From Actinomycetota bacterium (GTDB lineage Bacteria > Actinomycetota > Geothermincolia > Fen-727 > Anoxymicrobiaceae), in contig PMDX01000079.1 in NCBI GenBank assembly GCA_003154635.1, forward strand, positions 559 to 12,385: DNA of 11,827 nt. The letters are read 5' to 3'. The notes beneath the pieces are model-generated. The model had not been told where the DNA came from. It did not search any database and saw only the letters and a program-made list of their open reading frames with translations. How positions within the stretch are numbered: position 1 is the stretch's first letter; each line of letters begins with the position of its first letter. Below are positions 5,297 through 11,827 of this stretch, piece by piece. The position numbers were made by a program, and so were the translations under genes.

Positions 5297-6805
5297 GTGG
5301 AGAGAAAGAACATCGTCGTGATCGGGTCGGGCATCGGAGGCGCCGGGGCGGCGTCAATCCTGCAATCAAGAGGCCACGAGGTTGTGCTGCTCGAGAGGAG
5401 CCCATTCGCCGGCGGAAAATGCTGGGGATTTGAAAAAGACGGCTTCATAGTCGACTCGGGGGTCCACATGTTCTCCATGGGGCCAAACGGACCTCACGGA
5501 GAGATAAACCGCATGGTAGGAGGCGGCCTCGAATGGCTCAAAGGAAACCCCGGCTGCGCCTTTCACATGCGCGGAAGTTTCGACATGATGTATTACCAAT
5601 CGCAGAAAGACCCGCGTGGCCAGCTCGAGATGTTGAAATCCGCCGTCAATGAATACGCGTACCTCAAGAAAAACGGCCCGGTTGCCACGGACTCATCGCG
5701 CGCGAGGATCAAGAAGGCTTCCAACGAGCTACACGGTGCGTCCAGGCGCGGCGGCGCGGGCGAGCTCATCAAGACGTTCAAGAAAATTGTCAGGCGCGAT
5801 ACCAGGTTTATGTGTGACCTCGACGAGCTCACTACCTTCGAGTTCCTCTCGGGCATAACCGATAACGAGCTGCTGCACCAGAACATCGCCGTCTGCTCTA
5901 CGATCCTGCTGGTCATTCCTTACACGATGTCGAGCGCGGCTGAGCTGATGTGGTGCGTTTCAAGCATGTTCGAGAGGGAATACCTGAGCGTGCCCAGGGG
6001 CGGGTCGCGCGAGATACCCAACTCCTGGCTGCGCTCGTTCGCAAGGAACGGGGGAAAGCTCGTGCTGGGCGCCGAGGTCGGGAAGGTGCTCCTCGAAGAT
6101 GGAAGCGCGACGGGCGTCGTCACCACCGACGGCAACGAGTACAAGGCCGATGCTGTGATATCAAACGCCGGCATAAAGAGGACTATCGAGATGACGGGTG
6201 AAGGCGCCTTCCCCGTCGACTACGTGAAGAACGCGGGAGAACTCAAGGAATCTTACTCGTTCATCACGGTCAAGTACGGCCTCTCGCGTAATGTTGTAGA
6301 GGCAAAAGCACCGTGCTTCTTCAACATTCCAAACATTGACCCTGTCACGATGTTCGATTACGTCGAGCAGGGAGGAGTTCCCAACGACCCGTTCCTTTTC
6401 GTGCCGATACCGTCCGAGTGGGACCGTCACGCCGCGCCGCTCGGGAAGCAGCTCATCATGATGGGAGTTCCAGGCCCAACTGTTGTCAGCGACCAGACAG
6501 TCGAGCAGTGCGAGCGCATACTCGACCGTGGGGAGCAGAGGCTGTTCGAGCTCTTCCCGGCGATGGAGAAGAACATCCAGTGGAAGATGCGCACCCACAT
6601 CCGTCACACAGGCGAGCTGACCGGGAAGCCTACGGGCGAGTGCATAGGCCTGGCCCAGAGCGTCGGGCAGACGGGCGTTCACAAGCCAAGCTGCAAGACC
6701 CCCGTGGAGGGGCTGTACCTGGTCGGGTGTGACGCGGGCGCCAGGGGTGTTGGCACGGAGCAGGCCGCGAGCAGCGCGATATACGTATCGAGCCTCATGG
6801 AATGA
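5297..6805 (+). CDS. FAD-dependent oxidoreductase, phytoene desaturase (CrtI)-like superfamily
   Basis: A 502-residue flavoprotein of the phytoene dehydrogenase-related group. Seen: the N-terminal dinucleotide-binding motif IVVIGSGIGGAGAASIL (6-22), the second motif LLERSPFAGGKCWGFEKDGFIVDSG (31-55), a central PRGGSREIPNSWL segment matching the family's P.GG...i...l block, and the C-terminal GLYLVGCDAGARGVGTEQAASSAIY. The C-terminus lacks the HPG.G.P motif of true CrtI phytoene desaturases, so carotenoid desaturation is not supported; related proteins act as retinol-saturase-like or other lipid oxidoreductases. The GTG start is supported by GAAGGGGG eight bases upstream and by the Rossmann strand beginning at once. 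It diverges from another flavoprotein of the same superfamily and ends at a terminator at 6876. Confidence 0.88.
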   Translation: MERKNIVVIGSGIGGAGAASILQSRGHEVVLLERSPFAGGKCWGFEKDGFIVDSGVHMFSMGPNGPHGEINRMVGGGLEWLKGNPGCAFHMRGSFDMMYYQSQKDPRGQLEMLKSAVNEYAYLKKNGPVATDSSRARIKKASNELHGASRRGGAGELIKTFKKIVRRDTRFMCDLDELTTFEFLSGITDNELLHQNIAVCSTILLVIPYTMSSAAELMWCVSSMFEREYLSVPRGGSREIPNSWLRSFARNGGKLVLGAEVGKVLLEDGSATGVVTTDGNEYKADAVISNAGIKRTIEMTGEGAFPVDYVKNAGELKESYSFITVKYGLSRNVVEAKAPCFFNIPNIDPVTMFDYVEQGGVPNDPFLFVPIPSEWDRHAAPLGKQLIMMGVPGPTVVSDQTVEQCERILDRGEQRLFELFPAMEKNIQWKMRTHIRHTGELTGKPTGECIGLAQSVGQTGVHKPSCKTPVEGLYLVGCDAGARGVGTEQAASSAIYVSSLME

Positions 6806-6819
6806 CGGATGCACAGCGC

Positions 6820-6845
6820 CCGGGTGAGGCTTTCAGACCACCCGG
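6820..6845. other. hairpin just after the flavoprotein stop codon
   Basis: CCGGGTG (6820-6826) pairs perfectly with CACCCGG (6839-6845) across a 12-base loop, 15 bases after the stop codon. No T tract follows. It probably protects the mRNA 3' end or acts together with the terminator at 6876. Confidence 0.5.
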
Positions 6846-6875
6846 AAGTCACACGGCGTCATACGAATGCAAGCG

Positions 6876-6908
6876 AAAGAGGCCGGACGGACATCCCGCC
6901 TCTTTTTT
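6876..6908 (+). terminator. Rho-independent terminator of the rightward flavoprotein gene
   Basis: AAAGAGGC (6876-6883) pairs with GCCTCTTT (6898-6905), with further GG/CC pairing inside. A T run follows at 6903-6908. It lies 70 bases after the stop codon at 6805 and separates this gene from the zinc-ribbon gene. Confidence 0.8.
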
Positions 6909-7131
6909 CACCCTGCGGGCTTTTACGATAACTGTGTAAGGGTACTTCCTGCGACTCACTGCCTTTGGCCGTACGGGTCACCGGGGGCGAGCACGCTCGG
7001 TGAAAAACGCACATCAGAGCGGAGGTCAGAATGATATGATATAAATATCGTTCGATACACTGCGTTTTGTATCAAAGCAGGGCTCGAGAATTCCGGTAGA
7101 TTTACTGGAGCTGATCGAAAGAGAGGGGAGC
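6909..7131. other. intergenic region before the zinc-ribbon gene
   Basis: No gene seen. It holds a hairpin at 6978-7003 (TCACCG with CGGTGA, and GAGC with GCTC inside) followed by five A. An AT-rich patch at 7031-7049 contains overlapping -10-like boxes TATGAT (7035-7040) and TATAAA (7040-7045) but no matching -35. An inverted repeat GATAC/GTATC (7054-7058 and 7069-7073) follows. The AT-rich patch is the most likely promoter area for the gene starting at 7132, without a firm assignment. Confidence 0.4.
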
Positions 7132-7632
7132 ATGACGCGAGCGCGCGGCGACCATATGTGCATAGTCTGCGGGCACAACCTGGGCCCCTACGGCAGGATT
7201 TGCGATAAGTGCGGCTCCATTCAGCGACCTTCCAAAGGCGATGGCCTTCCGCTCCCACCAGACAAGCTCAAGCCGTGTGTCCGGTGCGGACAGATGATCC
7301 CCGTTGAAAGCCAGGAAGAAATCTGCGCCGAATGCGCCGAAAGTGACGCTCCCCGACCGGTAGTCTGGATAGACGACACGGACCCCCGCCACAAGTCGAT
7401 AGTGGTCGCAAAGTCGGCCTCCGGTGTATCGTCGGCCGTCACCGTCGCCGCGGTCCTCTCGGTGATATTCGTCGGAGCCCAGGCGGCGCTCATCATTTTC
7501 CTCGCGGTCTCCGCGGTTGCATTGGGCGCGTCGGTGGCTTCCTGGGTGATAATCTCCAAGCGCCCGGCTCACAAGATCGAGTACTACGCCCCCGTCAAGC
7601 AAGAACAGCAGGGCTCAAACCCTTCATCCTGA
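7132..7632 (+). CDS. membrane protein with two zinc-ribbon motifs
   Basis: A 166-residue protein. The N-terminal half has two four-cysteine zinc-ribbon units: CIVC (10-13) with CDKC (24-27), and CVRC (49-52) with CAEC (65-68). Each pair is spaced as in small zinc-binding ribbons. A polar linker follows, then a long hydrophobic region at about 98-142 that could form two membrane helices as a hairpin, and a short polar tail. This matches the general class of zinc-ribbon membrane proteins with no assigned reaction; the ribbons likely bind zinc and mediate contacts on the cytoplasmic face. The ATG at 7132 has a purine-rich AGAGGGGAG ribosome binding site directly upstream. It precedes the magnesium ATPase leader by 108 bases on the same strand, and no T-tract terminator separates them, so co-transcription is possible but unproven. 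Confidence 0.8.
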   Translation: MTRARGDHMCIVCGHNLGPYGRICDKCGSIQRPSKGDGLPLPPDKLKPCVRCGQMIPVESQEEICAECAESDAPRPVVWIDDTDPRHKSIVVAKSASGVSSAVTVAAVLSVIFVGAQAALIIFLAVSAVALGASVASWVIISKRPAHKIEYYAPVKQEQQGSNPSS

Positions 7633-7659
7633 TGAATTCCTCGGAACTCCGTCACTTGA

Positions 7660-7675
7660 GCCTGGTCTCTCAGGC
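7660..7675 (+). other. small hairpin after the zinc-ribbon gene
   Basis: GCCTG (7660-7664) pairs with CAGGC (7671-7675) around a 6-base loop, 27 bases after the stop codon at 7632. No T run follows, so it is at most a weak mRNA 3' structure. Confidence 0.3.
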
Positions 7676-7677
7676 CC

Positions 7678-7729
7678 GGGTCAAGAAGCAAAACGCAAGA
7701 CTGTGTTTGACCCCTGTTTGCGCTTCTTG
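7678..7729 (+). promoter_or_regulatory. leader of the magnesium ATPase with two mutually exclusive stem-loops
   Basis: Structure B pairs GGGTCAA (7678-7684) with TTGACCC (7707-7713). Structure A pairs CAAGAAG (7682-7688) with CTTCTTG (7723-7729) and, inside it after a 5-base bulge, CGCAA (7694-7698) with TTGCG (7718-7722). Both need bases 7682-7684, so only one can form at a time. The 3' arm of A ends directly before the GAGGG ribosome binding site of the 25-codon leader ORF, so the choice of fold could affect its translation. The layout recalls attenuator-type leaders of bacterial magnesium transporters. No U tract follows, so a switch would act through translation or Rho. Regulation is inferred. 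Confidence 0.4.
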
Positions 7730-7740
7730 GGTGAGGGAAA

Positions 7741-7818
7741 ATGTCGGGAGGGCTATTTGCAGAAGAGGCAAATGAAGATCTAGAACGTCTTACTACCGAT
7801 CGAGAGCAGGATGACTGA
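7741..7818 (+). CDS. 25-codon acidic leader peptide overlapping the mgtA start
   Basis: An ATG after GAGGG (7733-7737) opens a 25-residue ORF. It begins MSGGLFAEEANEDLER and ends with DREQDD. Nine of 25 residues are Asp or Glu and only two are Arg, with no proline. Its TGA (7816-7818) lies inside the first three codons of the ATPase gene, an 8-base overlap (7811-7818) in a different frame, so ribosomes ending here can restart on the ATPase ATG. Codons such as CTA, CTT, CGT and ACT are unlike the GC-rich usage around it. A hairpin ATTTGC/GCAAAT (7755-7760 with 7768-7773) lies inside it. In enterobacteria the MgtL leader peptide governs mgtA, with acidic/proline-rich nascent chains destabilising ribosomes when magnesium is low. 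This ORF has the right place and charge but no sequence similarity. It could also be a chance ORF. Confidence 0.55.
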   Translation: MSGGLFAEEANEDLERLTTDREQDD

Positions 7819-10384
7819 TCAGAAAGCGAGATTCTGGAGTTTATCAGCCGAGGCCCTCCTCGAGCAGCTAAAGACGACACGCGACGGGTTGAGCTCGTCG
7901 GAGGCCAAGACCAGGCTGGCGTCTTTCGGGCCCAATGTCCTGCAGGCCAGGAAGCGCAGGAACACCGCCGGCCTGTTGTTCTCCCAGTTCAAGAGCCCGA
8001 TCATCCTAATCCTCATCTTCGCCGCAATCCTGTCGATGTTCGTGGGCGATCGCCCGGACGCGATAATAATCCTGATTATCGTTCTTTTCAGCGGCCTGCT
8101 GGGGTTCTGGCAGGAGCGCGGCGCTGAGAACGCCGTCAGCAAACTCATGTCGATCGTCGAGATAAAAGCGGACGTCCTCCGAGAGGGCAAGGCCGCGAGC
8201 ATCTCCGTCGAGGACATCGTGCCTGGTGATGTAGTAGTGCTCAACGCGGGCGACATCATTCCCGCGGATTCGCTGATCCTGGAATCGAACGACCTCTTCG
8301 TCGATGAGGCGAGCCTGACGGGCGAGACGTTCCCGGTGGAGAAGTCGACCGAAGTCGTTCAACCGGAGGCTCCGCTCGCCGGCCGGACCAATTCCACTTT
8401 CATGGGAACGCACGTTGTCAGTGGAAACGCACGCGTGCTGACAGTAAAGACCGGCAAGAACACCGAGTTCGGAAAAGTCTCCGAGCGCCTGGCCGAGAAG
8501 AGCACGGAGACTGAGTTCGAGCGGGGAATAAAACATTTCGGATTCCTGCTGGGAGAGGTCACACTCCTCCTCGTCGTCGCGATTTTCGCGATAAACGTGT
8601 ACCTCAAGCGCCCGGTGCTGGACTCATTCACCTTCTCACTTGCCCTGGCCGTCGGCCTTACCCCGCAGCTCCTGCCCGCCATAATCACCATAAACCTCTC
8701 CAAGGGCGCGAGGCGCATGGCCGACCACAAGGTGATCGTAAAGCGCATGGCCTCGATCGAGAACTTTGGTAGCATGAACGTCTTCTGCTCCGACAAGACG
8801 GGCACCCTGACGGAGGGAATCGTCCAGCTTGACAAAGCGCTCGACATCCGAGGGGGCGAATGCGCAAAGACGTTGCTTCTCGCGCGCGTCAACGCTTCTT
8901 TCGAAACCGGATTCACGAACCCTATCGATGACGCGATGAGAAAGCTCGAAAACCCGGATGTCTCCACGTACAAGAAGGTGGATGAGGTCCCCTACGATTT
9001 CAACAGGAAGCGGTTGAGCATTGTCACTGACGACTCCGAAGCGGGCGAACCAGGTGCCGGAGACCGACAAGGCGGCGCGCCGCAGGCCCCGGGGCGGTAC
9101 CTGATGATAACCAAGGGAGCAGTGCGTTCCGTGCTCGAGGTCTGTTCGAGTGCCGAAGAGCCCGACGGCAGGATCGTAGAACTCGAGCGCGCCACGGACG
9201 AGATCGATGCGTGCTTCCAGGACCTCAGCGGCAAGGGCTTCCGCACGCTGGGCGTCGCATACAAGCGGACGGACAAGGCGGACATCACTGCCGCCGACGA
9301 GACTGGCATGACGTTCCTCGGCCTCCTCTCCCTGTCCGACCCGCCCAAGGCAGACATCGTGGAGACCATCAAGGAGCTTAGAGGCCTGGGAGTGAGCCTC
9401 AAGGTGATAACTGGAGACAATCATCTTGTAGCCGCCCACGTCGGCGAGCAGGTCGGCCTGTCGAGCGCACAGGTCGTCACGGGCACTGACATCGAGAAGA
9501 TGTCACCGGAGGCGCTCGTCAGAAGGGTCCAGAACGTGGACATCTTCGCGGAAGTGGAGCCGAGCCATAAAGAGAACGTCATCCGGGCTCTCATAAAGGC
9601 CGGAAACGTAGTCGGCTACATGGGAGACGGCATCAACGACGCACCGGCCCTGCACGCCGCCGACGTGGGGATATCCGTGGACAGCGCTGTCGACGTGGCC
9701 AAGGAAGCCGCGGACTTCGTCCTCTTGGAGAAGGACCTCGGGGTCCTGGCGAACGGCGTTCGCGAGGGCCGCACTACATTCGCCAATACCCTCAAATACG
9801 TGTTCATGGCGACGAGCGCCAATTTCGGCAATATGTTCAGCATGGCCGGCGCTTCGCTGTTCCTCAAGTTCCTGCCGCTGCTGCCGGGCCAGGTGCTCCT
9901 CACAAACCTGATGACGGATTTCCCCGAGATAACGATCGCGACCGACAATGTCGACCCCGAGATGGCGCAGAAGCCACGCCGGTGGGATATAAAATTCATC
10001 AGGAGGTTCATGCTGGTATTCGGGCTGCTGAGCTCGATCTTCGACTACGCCACTTTCGGGGTGTTGATACTGCTCCTGCACGCGACTACAAAGCAGTTTC
10101 GGACGGGCTGGTTCGTCGAGTCGGTCATCTCTGCGTCAATGATAGTCCTGGTAATCAGGACGAGGCGCGTCTTCTTCAAGAGCAGGCCCAGCAAATACCT
10201 CTTCGTGACCACGCTGCTGGTCGGCGCGGCAACCCTGGCGCTGCCTTACACGCCACTCGGAAAAGTTGTCGGCTTCGTTCCCGTGCCGGCATATTTTTAT
10301 CCCTGGCTTCTGGCAATTGTTATAATCTATATCGGGTCGGCGGAGCTGGCGAAACGATTGTTCTATAAATGGGTAACGTACTGA
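7811..10384 (+). CDS. mgtA: magnesium-translocating P-type ATPase (P3B, MgtA family)
   Basis: An 857-residue P-type ATPase, close to the roughly 900 residues usual for MgtA/MgtB, which import magnesium using ATP. Seen: actuator-domain LTGET (169-173), transmembrane VGLTPQLLPAI (281-291), then VIVKRMASIENFGSMNVFCSDKTGTLTEG (308-336) with the phosphorylated Asp328, KGA (435-437) in the nucleotide-binding domain, TGDN (534-537) and MGDGINDAP (604-612). The KVIVKR..SIENFGSM stretch and the VGLTP..LP membrane motif are characteristic of magnesium-type rather than calcium or copper pumps. Membrane segments are visible at about 63-100, 243-300 and 660-845. A Gly/Pro-rich insert occupies about 407-430. 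The ATG at 7811 has only a weak AGAG/AGG ribosome binding site but overlaps the leader ORF stop, suggesting coupled translation. A 16-base overlap with the following deacetylase gene indicates one operon. Confidence 0.9.
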   Translation: MTDQKARFWSLSAEALLEQLKTTRDGLSSSEAKTRLASFGPNVLQARKRRNTAGLLFSQFKSPIILILIFAAILSMFVGDRPDAIIILIIVLFSGLLGFWQERGAENAVSKLMSIVEIKADVLREGKAASISVEDIVPGDVVVLNAGDIIPADSLILESNDLFVDEASLTGETFPVEKSTEVVQPEAPLAGRTNSTFMGTHVVSGNARVLTVKTGKNTEFGKVSERLAEKSTETEFERGIKHFGFLLGEVTLLLVVAIFAINVYLKRPVLDSFTFSLALAVGLTPQLLPAIITINLSKGARRMADHKVIVKRMASIENFGSMNVFCSDKTGTLTEGIVQLDKALDIRGGECAKTLLLARVNASFETGFTNPIDDAMRKLENPDVSTYKKVDEVPYDFNRKRLSIVTDDSEAGEPGAGDRQGGAPQAPGRYLMITKGAVRSVLEVCSSAEEPDGRIVELERATDEIDACFQDLSGKGFRTLGVAYKRTDKADITAADETGMTFLGLLSLSDPPKADIVETIKELRGLGVSLKVITGDNHLVAAHVGEQVGLSSAQVVTGTDIEKMSPEALVRRVQNVDIFAEVEPSHKENVIRALIKAGNVVGYMGDGINDAPALHAADVGISVDSAVDVAKEAADFVLLEKDLGVLANGVREGRTTFANTLKYVFMATSANFGNMFSMAGASLFLKFLPLLPGQVLLTNLMTDFPEITIATDNVDPEMAQKPRRWDIKFIRRFMLVFGLLSSIFDYATFGVLILLLHATTKQFRTGWFVESVISASMIVLVIRTRRVFFKSRPSKYLFVTTLLVGAATLALPYTPLGKVVGFVPVPAYFYPWLLAIVIIYIGSAELAKRLFYKWVTY

Positions 10385-11827
10385 AGAAAGCCAAGAAAGA
10401 CACCCGCACGAGCGGCCGGAACTCAGGGGAAAGAGATTCCGCGAGCCCGAAAACGTCGCGTTCGATACTCGTACTCACAGCCCTGCTGGTCCTTACGTTC
10501 CTCGCAGTAGTCCCCGCCGGGCCGCAGGTTTTCGGCTCACGACAGGCTTTCGCGTACTCGAGACTCGACATGAAGCAGTCCGGGGGGCGAATGCTGTTCA
10601 TTGCGCCCCACCCGGACGACGAAGGACTTGCGGCGGCGGGCCTGATCCAGCGCGTGCTGAAGATGGGCATCGATGTCAGGGTCGCAGTGCTCACCGCGGG
10701 GGACGCCTCCGCTGGAGCCGCGAGAGCTTATTGCAGGAGCCCCAGCCCTACCCCGGGTGACTTCAGGTTGATGGGTGAGGAACGCGTCAGGGAAACGCGC
10801 AACGCCCTCAGGATCATCGGCCTGCCTCCTCGTGACGTTATCTTCCTTGGCTATGCCGATGGCAGTCTCAACTCGCTCTGGGACATGAACTGGGATTACG
10901 GCAACCTGCACATGGGCCGAAACGGCGCAGATCACTCGCCGTATCCTTTCGCCTACGAGAAAGGCGCACCGTGCTGCGGGGCGAATCTCGAGAAGAACCT
11001 AACCGCGATATTCGAGAGCTTCAAACCAAACTTCGTCGTGTACCCGGACGAAAACGACGCGCATCACGACCACTGGGCGGCAAACGCCTTCACCCGGTAC
11101 GTGATGATCCGGTCCGGGTACAAGGGCGCCGAGTACACATACCTGGTACACAGGCATGATTACCCCTTGCCAAGATCGTACGCGCCGTACGATTACCTGA
11201 CGGCTCCTTACGCTCTGCAGCACCTGGAGACCAACTGGAAGAGCGTTCCTCTCACCAGACACCAGGAAGACGTCAAAGAGCTCGCCATCCGGTCGTACAA
11301 GGTGCCCCTCATGATAGAAAACTCCTCCGCCAGGTCGTTCATCCGACGGAACGAGCTTTTCGGTACGGCGGAATCGGTAAAACCCGAGCACATCGGACGA
11401 AGCAGGCCCGACTTTACTCTCCCCAACATGCCGTACGTGGTGGAAAGGGACCCGGTTGACGACGGCATGAACGCGCCTGCCGGAGGTGAGCTCCGCGATA
11501 TCTCACTCTGCATTGGGGATACAGGCACATATGTAGCCTTGCAGGCCCAGGGCAACATCGTGCCCGACCTCACGTACGCGTTCAGGATGAGGGTCTTCAG
11601 GGGCAAGCGCGTGGACCGCTACGACATCAACGTCGCCGGTCGTAATGCAACCTGCATGAAGTTGGCTCGAAACAGCATCCTGCTCAAGCACCGCATACCG
11701 CTCGAGGTCGCTGGTACCAGGATGTGGATATCACTTCCCTCCTCGGTCCTGTCCGGTGCCGGCGCGTGCATGTTGAGCGTTGATGCGATGAACGGCCGCC
11801 GGAGGGTCGATCGCTCCGCCTGGCGCA
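10369..11827 (+). CDS. membrane-anchored PIG-L/LmbE-type deacetylase, 3' end outside window
   Basis: The frame is open from the ATG at 10369 to the window end (486 codons, no stop). The N-terminus is basic and cytoplasmic (1-31), followed by a hydrophobic helix at about 33-50 (ILVLTALLVLTFLAVV) that is a signal anchor or signal peptide, so the enzyme domain is expected outside the membrane. The domain opens with APHPDDE (79-85), the zinc-binding motif of PIG-L/LmbE N-acetylglucosamine-type deacetylases, continues with GYADGSL, and has DENDAHHDHW (227-236) carrying the later metal/catalytic histidines. This family removes acetyl groups from GlcNAc-containing glycans or glycolipids. Beyond about residue 360 lies an extra, probably beta-rich region. 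The ATG overlaps the ATPase gene by 16 bases with no clear ribosome binding site and an in-frame stop directly upstream, so translation is probably coupled. Confidence 0.88.
   Translation, partial: MGNVLKKAKKDTRTSGRNSGERDSASPKTSRSILVLTALLVLTFLAVVPAGPQVFGSRQAFAYSRLDMKQSGGRMLFIAPHPDDEGLAAAGLIQRVLKMGIDVRVAVLTAGDASAGAARAYCRSPSPTPGDFRLMGEERVRETRNALRIIGLPPRDVIFLGYADGSLNSLWDMNWDYGNLHMGRNGADHSPYPFAYEKGAPCCGANLEKNLTAIFESFKPNFVVYPDENDAHHDHWAANAFTRYVMIRSGYKGAEYTYLVHRHDYPLPRSYAPYDYLTAPYALQHLETNWKSVPLTRHQEDVKELAIRSYKVPLMIENSSARSFIRRNELFGTAESVKPEHIGRSRPDFTLPNMPYVVERDPVDDGMNAPAGGELRDISLCIGDTGTYVALQAQGNIVPDLTYAFRMRVFRGKRVDRYDINVAGRNATCMKLARNSILLKHRIPLEVAGTRMWISLPSSVLSGAGACMLSVDAMNGRRRVDRSAWR

Noticed and set aside
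5297..6805. Assignment as true phytoene desaturase CrtI
   Set aside because: The C-terminal HPG.G.P-type motif is missing and no carotenoid genes are near.
6161..6814. 217-codon open frame on the minus strand
   Set aside because: Antisense to the CrtI-like gene; no motif and no ribosome binding site.
8636..9439. 267-codon open frame on the minus strand
   Set aside because: It lies wholly inside and antisense to mgtA, whose motifs are unmistakable; nothing protein-like is seen in it.
1..11827. CRISPR array or toxin-antitoxin pair
   Set aside because: No regularly spaced repeats and no small paired ORFs with such features were seen.

Overview
This window is from a GC-rich bacterial chromosome. 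Shine-Dalgarno sequences are strong, ATG and GTG starts are both used, AGG and ATA codons are frequent, and CCA is encoded in the tRNA genes. No gene pins the taxon; the gene set would suit an uncultured anaerobic or thermophilic lineage (deep Actinomycetota is a guess only). I see no transposase, integrase, phage gene or CRISPR array.

Layout. Positions 1-1340 hold a minus-strand operon: an acyl-CoA dehydrogenase-family protein, then the first 19 codons of a second gene cut by the window edge, behind a good sigma70-type promoter at 1410-1437. Diverging from it is a single-domain sulfite-oxidase-fold molybdopterin protein (1573-2169). Positions 2170-2944 contain no protein gene: a stretch full of G and C runs and hairpins, then tRNA-His(GTG) and tRNA-Arg(TCT) on the minus strand, each with displaced copies of its own 3' part beside it. 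A small three-helix membrane protein (3042-3473) and a roughly 100-base inverted repeat (3563-3664) follow.

Positions 3676-6805 hold two divergent flavoprotein oxidoreductases of the protoporphyrinogen oxidase / phytoene desaturase superfamily. They share a 283-base control region with a promoter on each strand and palindromes at both. A Rho-independent terminator (6876-6908) ends the rightward gene.

The last third reads rightward: a two-zinc-ribbon membrane protein (7132-7632), a 178-base leader, a magnesium-type P-type ATPase (mgtA family, 7811-10384), and a membrane-anchored PIG-L/LmbE-type deacetylase. The deacetylase overlaps the ATPase by 16 bases and runs off the window end.

The most interesting element is the ATPase leader. 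It can form two mutually exclusive stem-loops and encodes a 25-residue, strongly acidic peptide whose stop codon overlaps the ATPase start. The layout resembles mgtL-mgtA of enterobacteria, where translation of a short acidic/proline-rich leader peptide senses low magnesium, but the peptide here is unrelated in sequence. This is inference from layout and composition.
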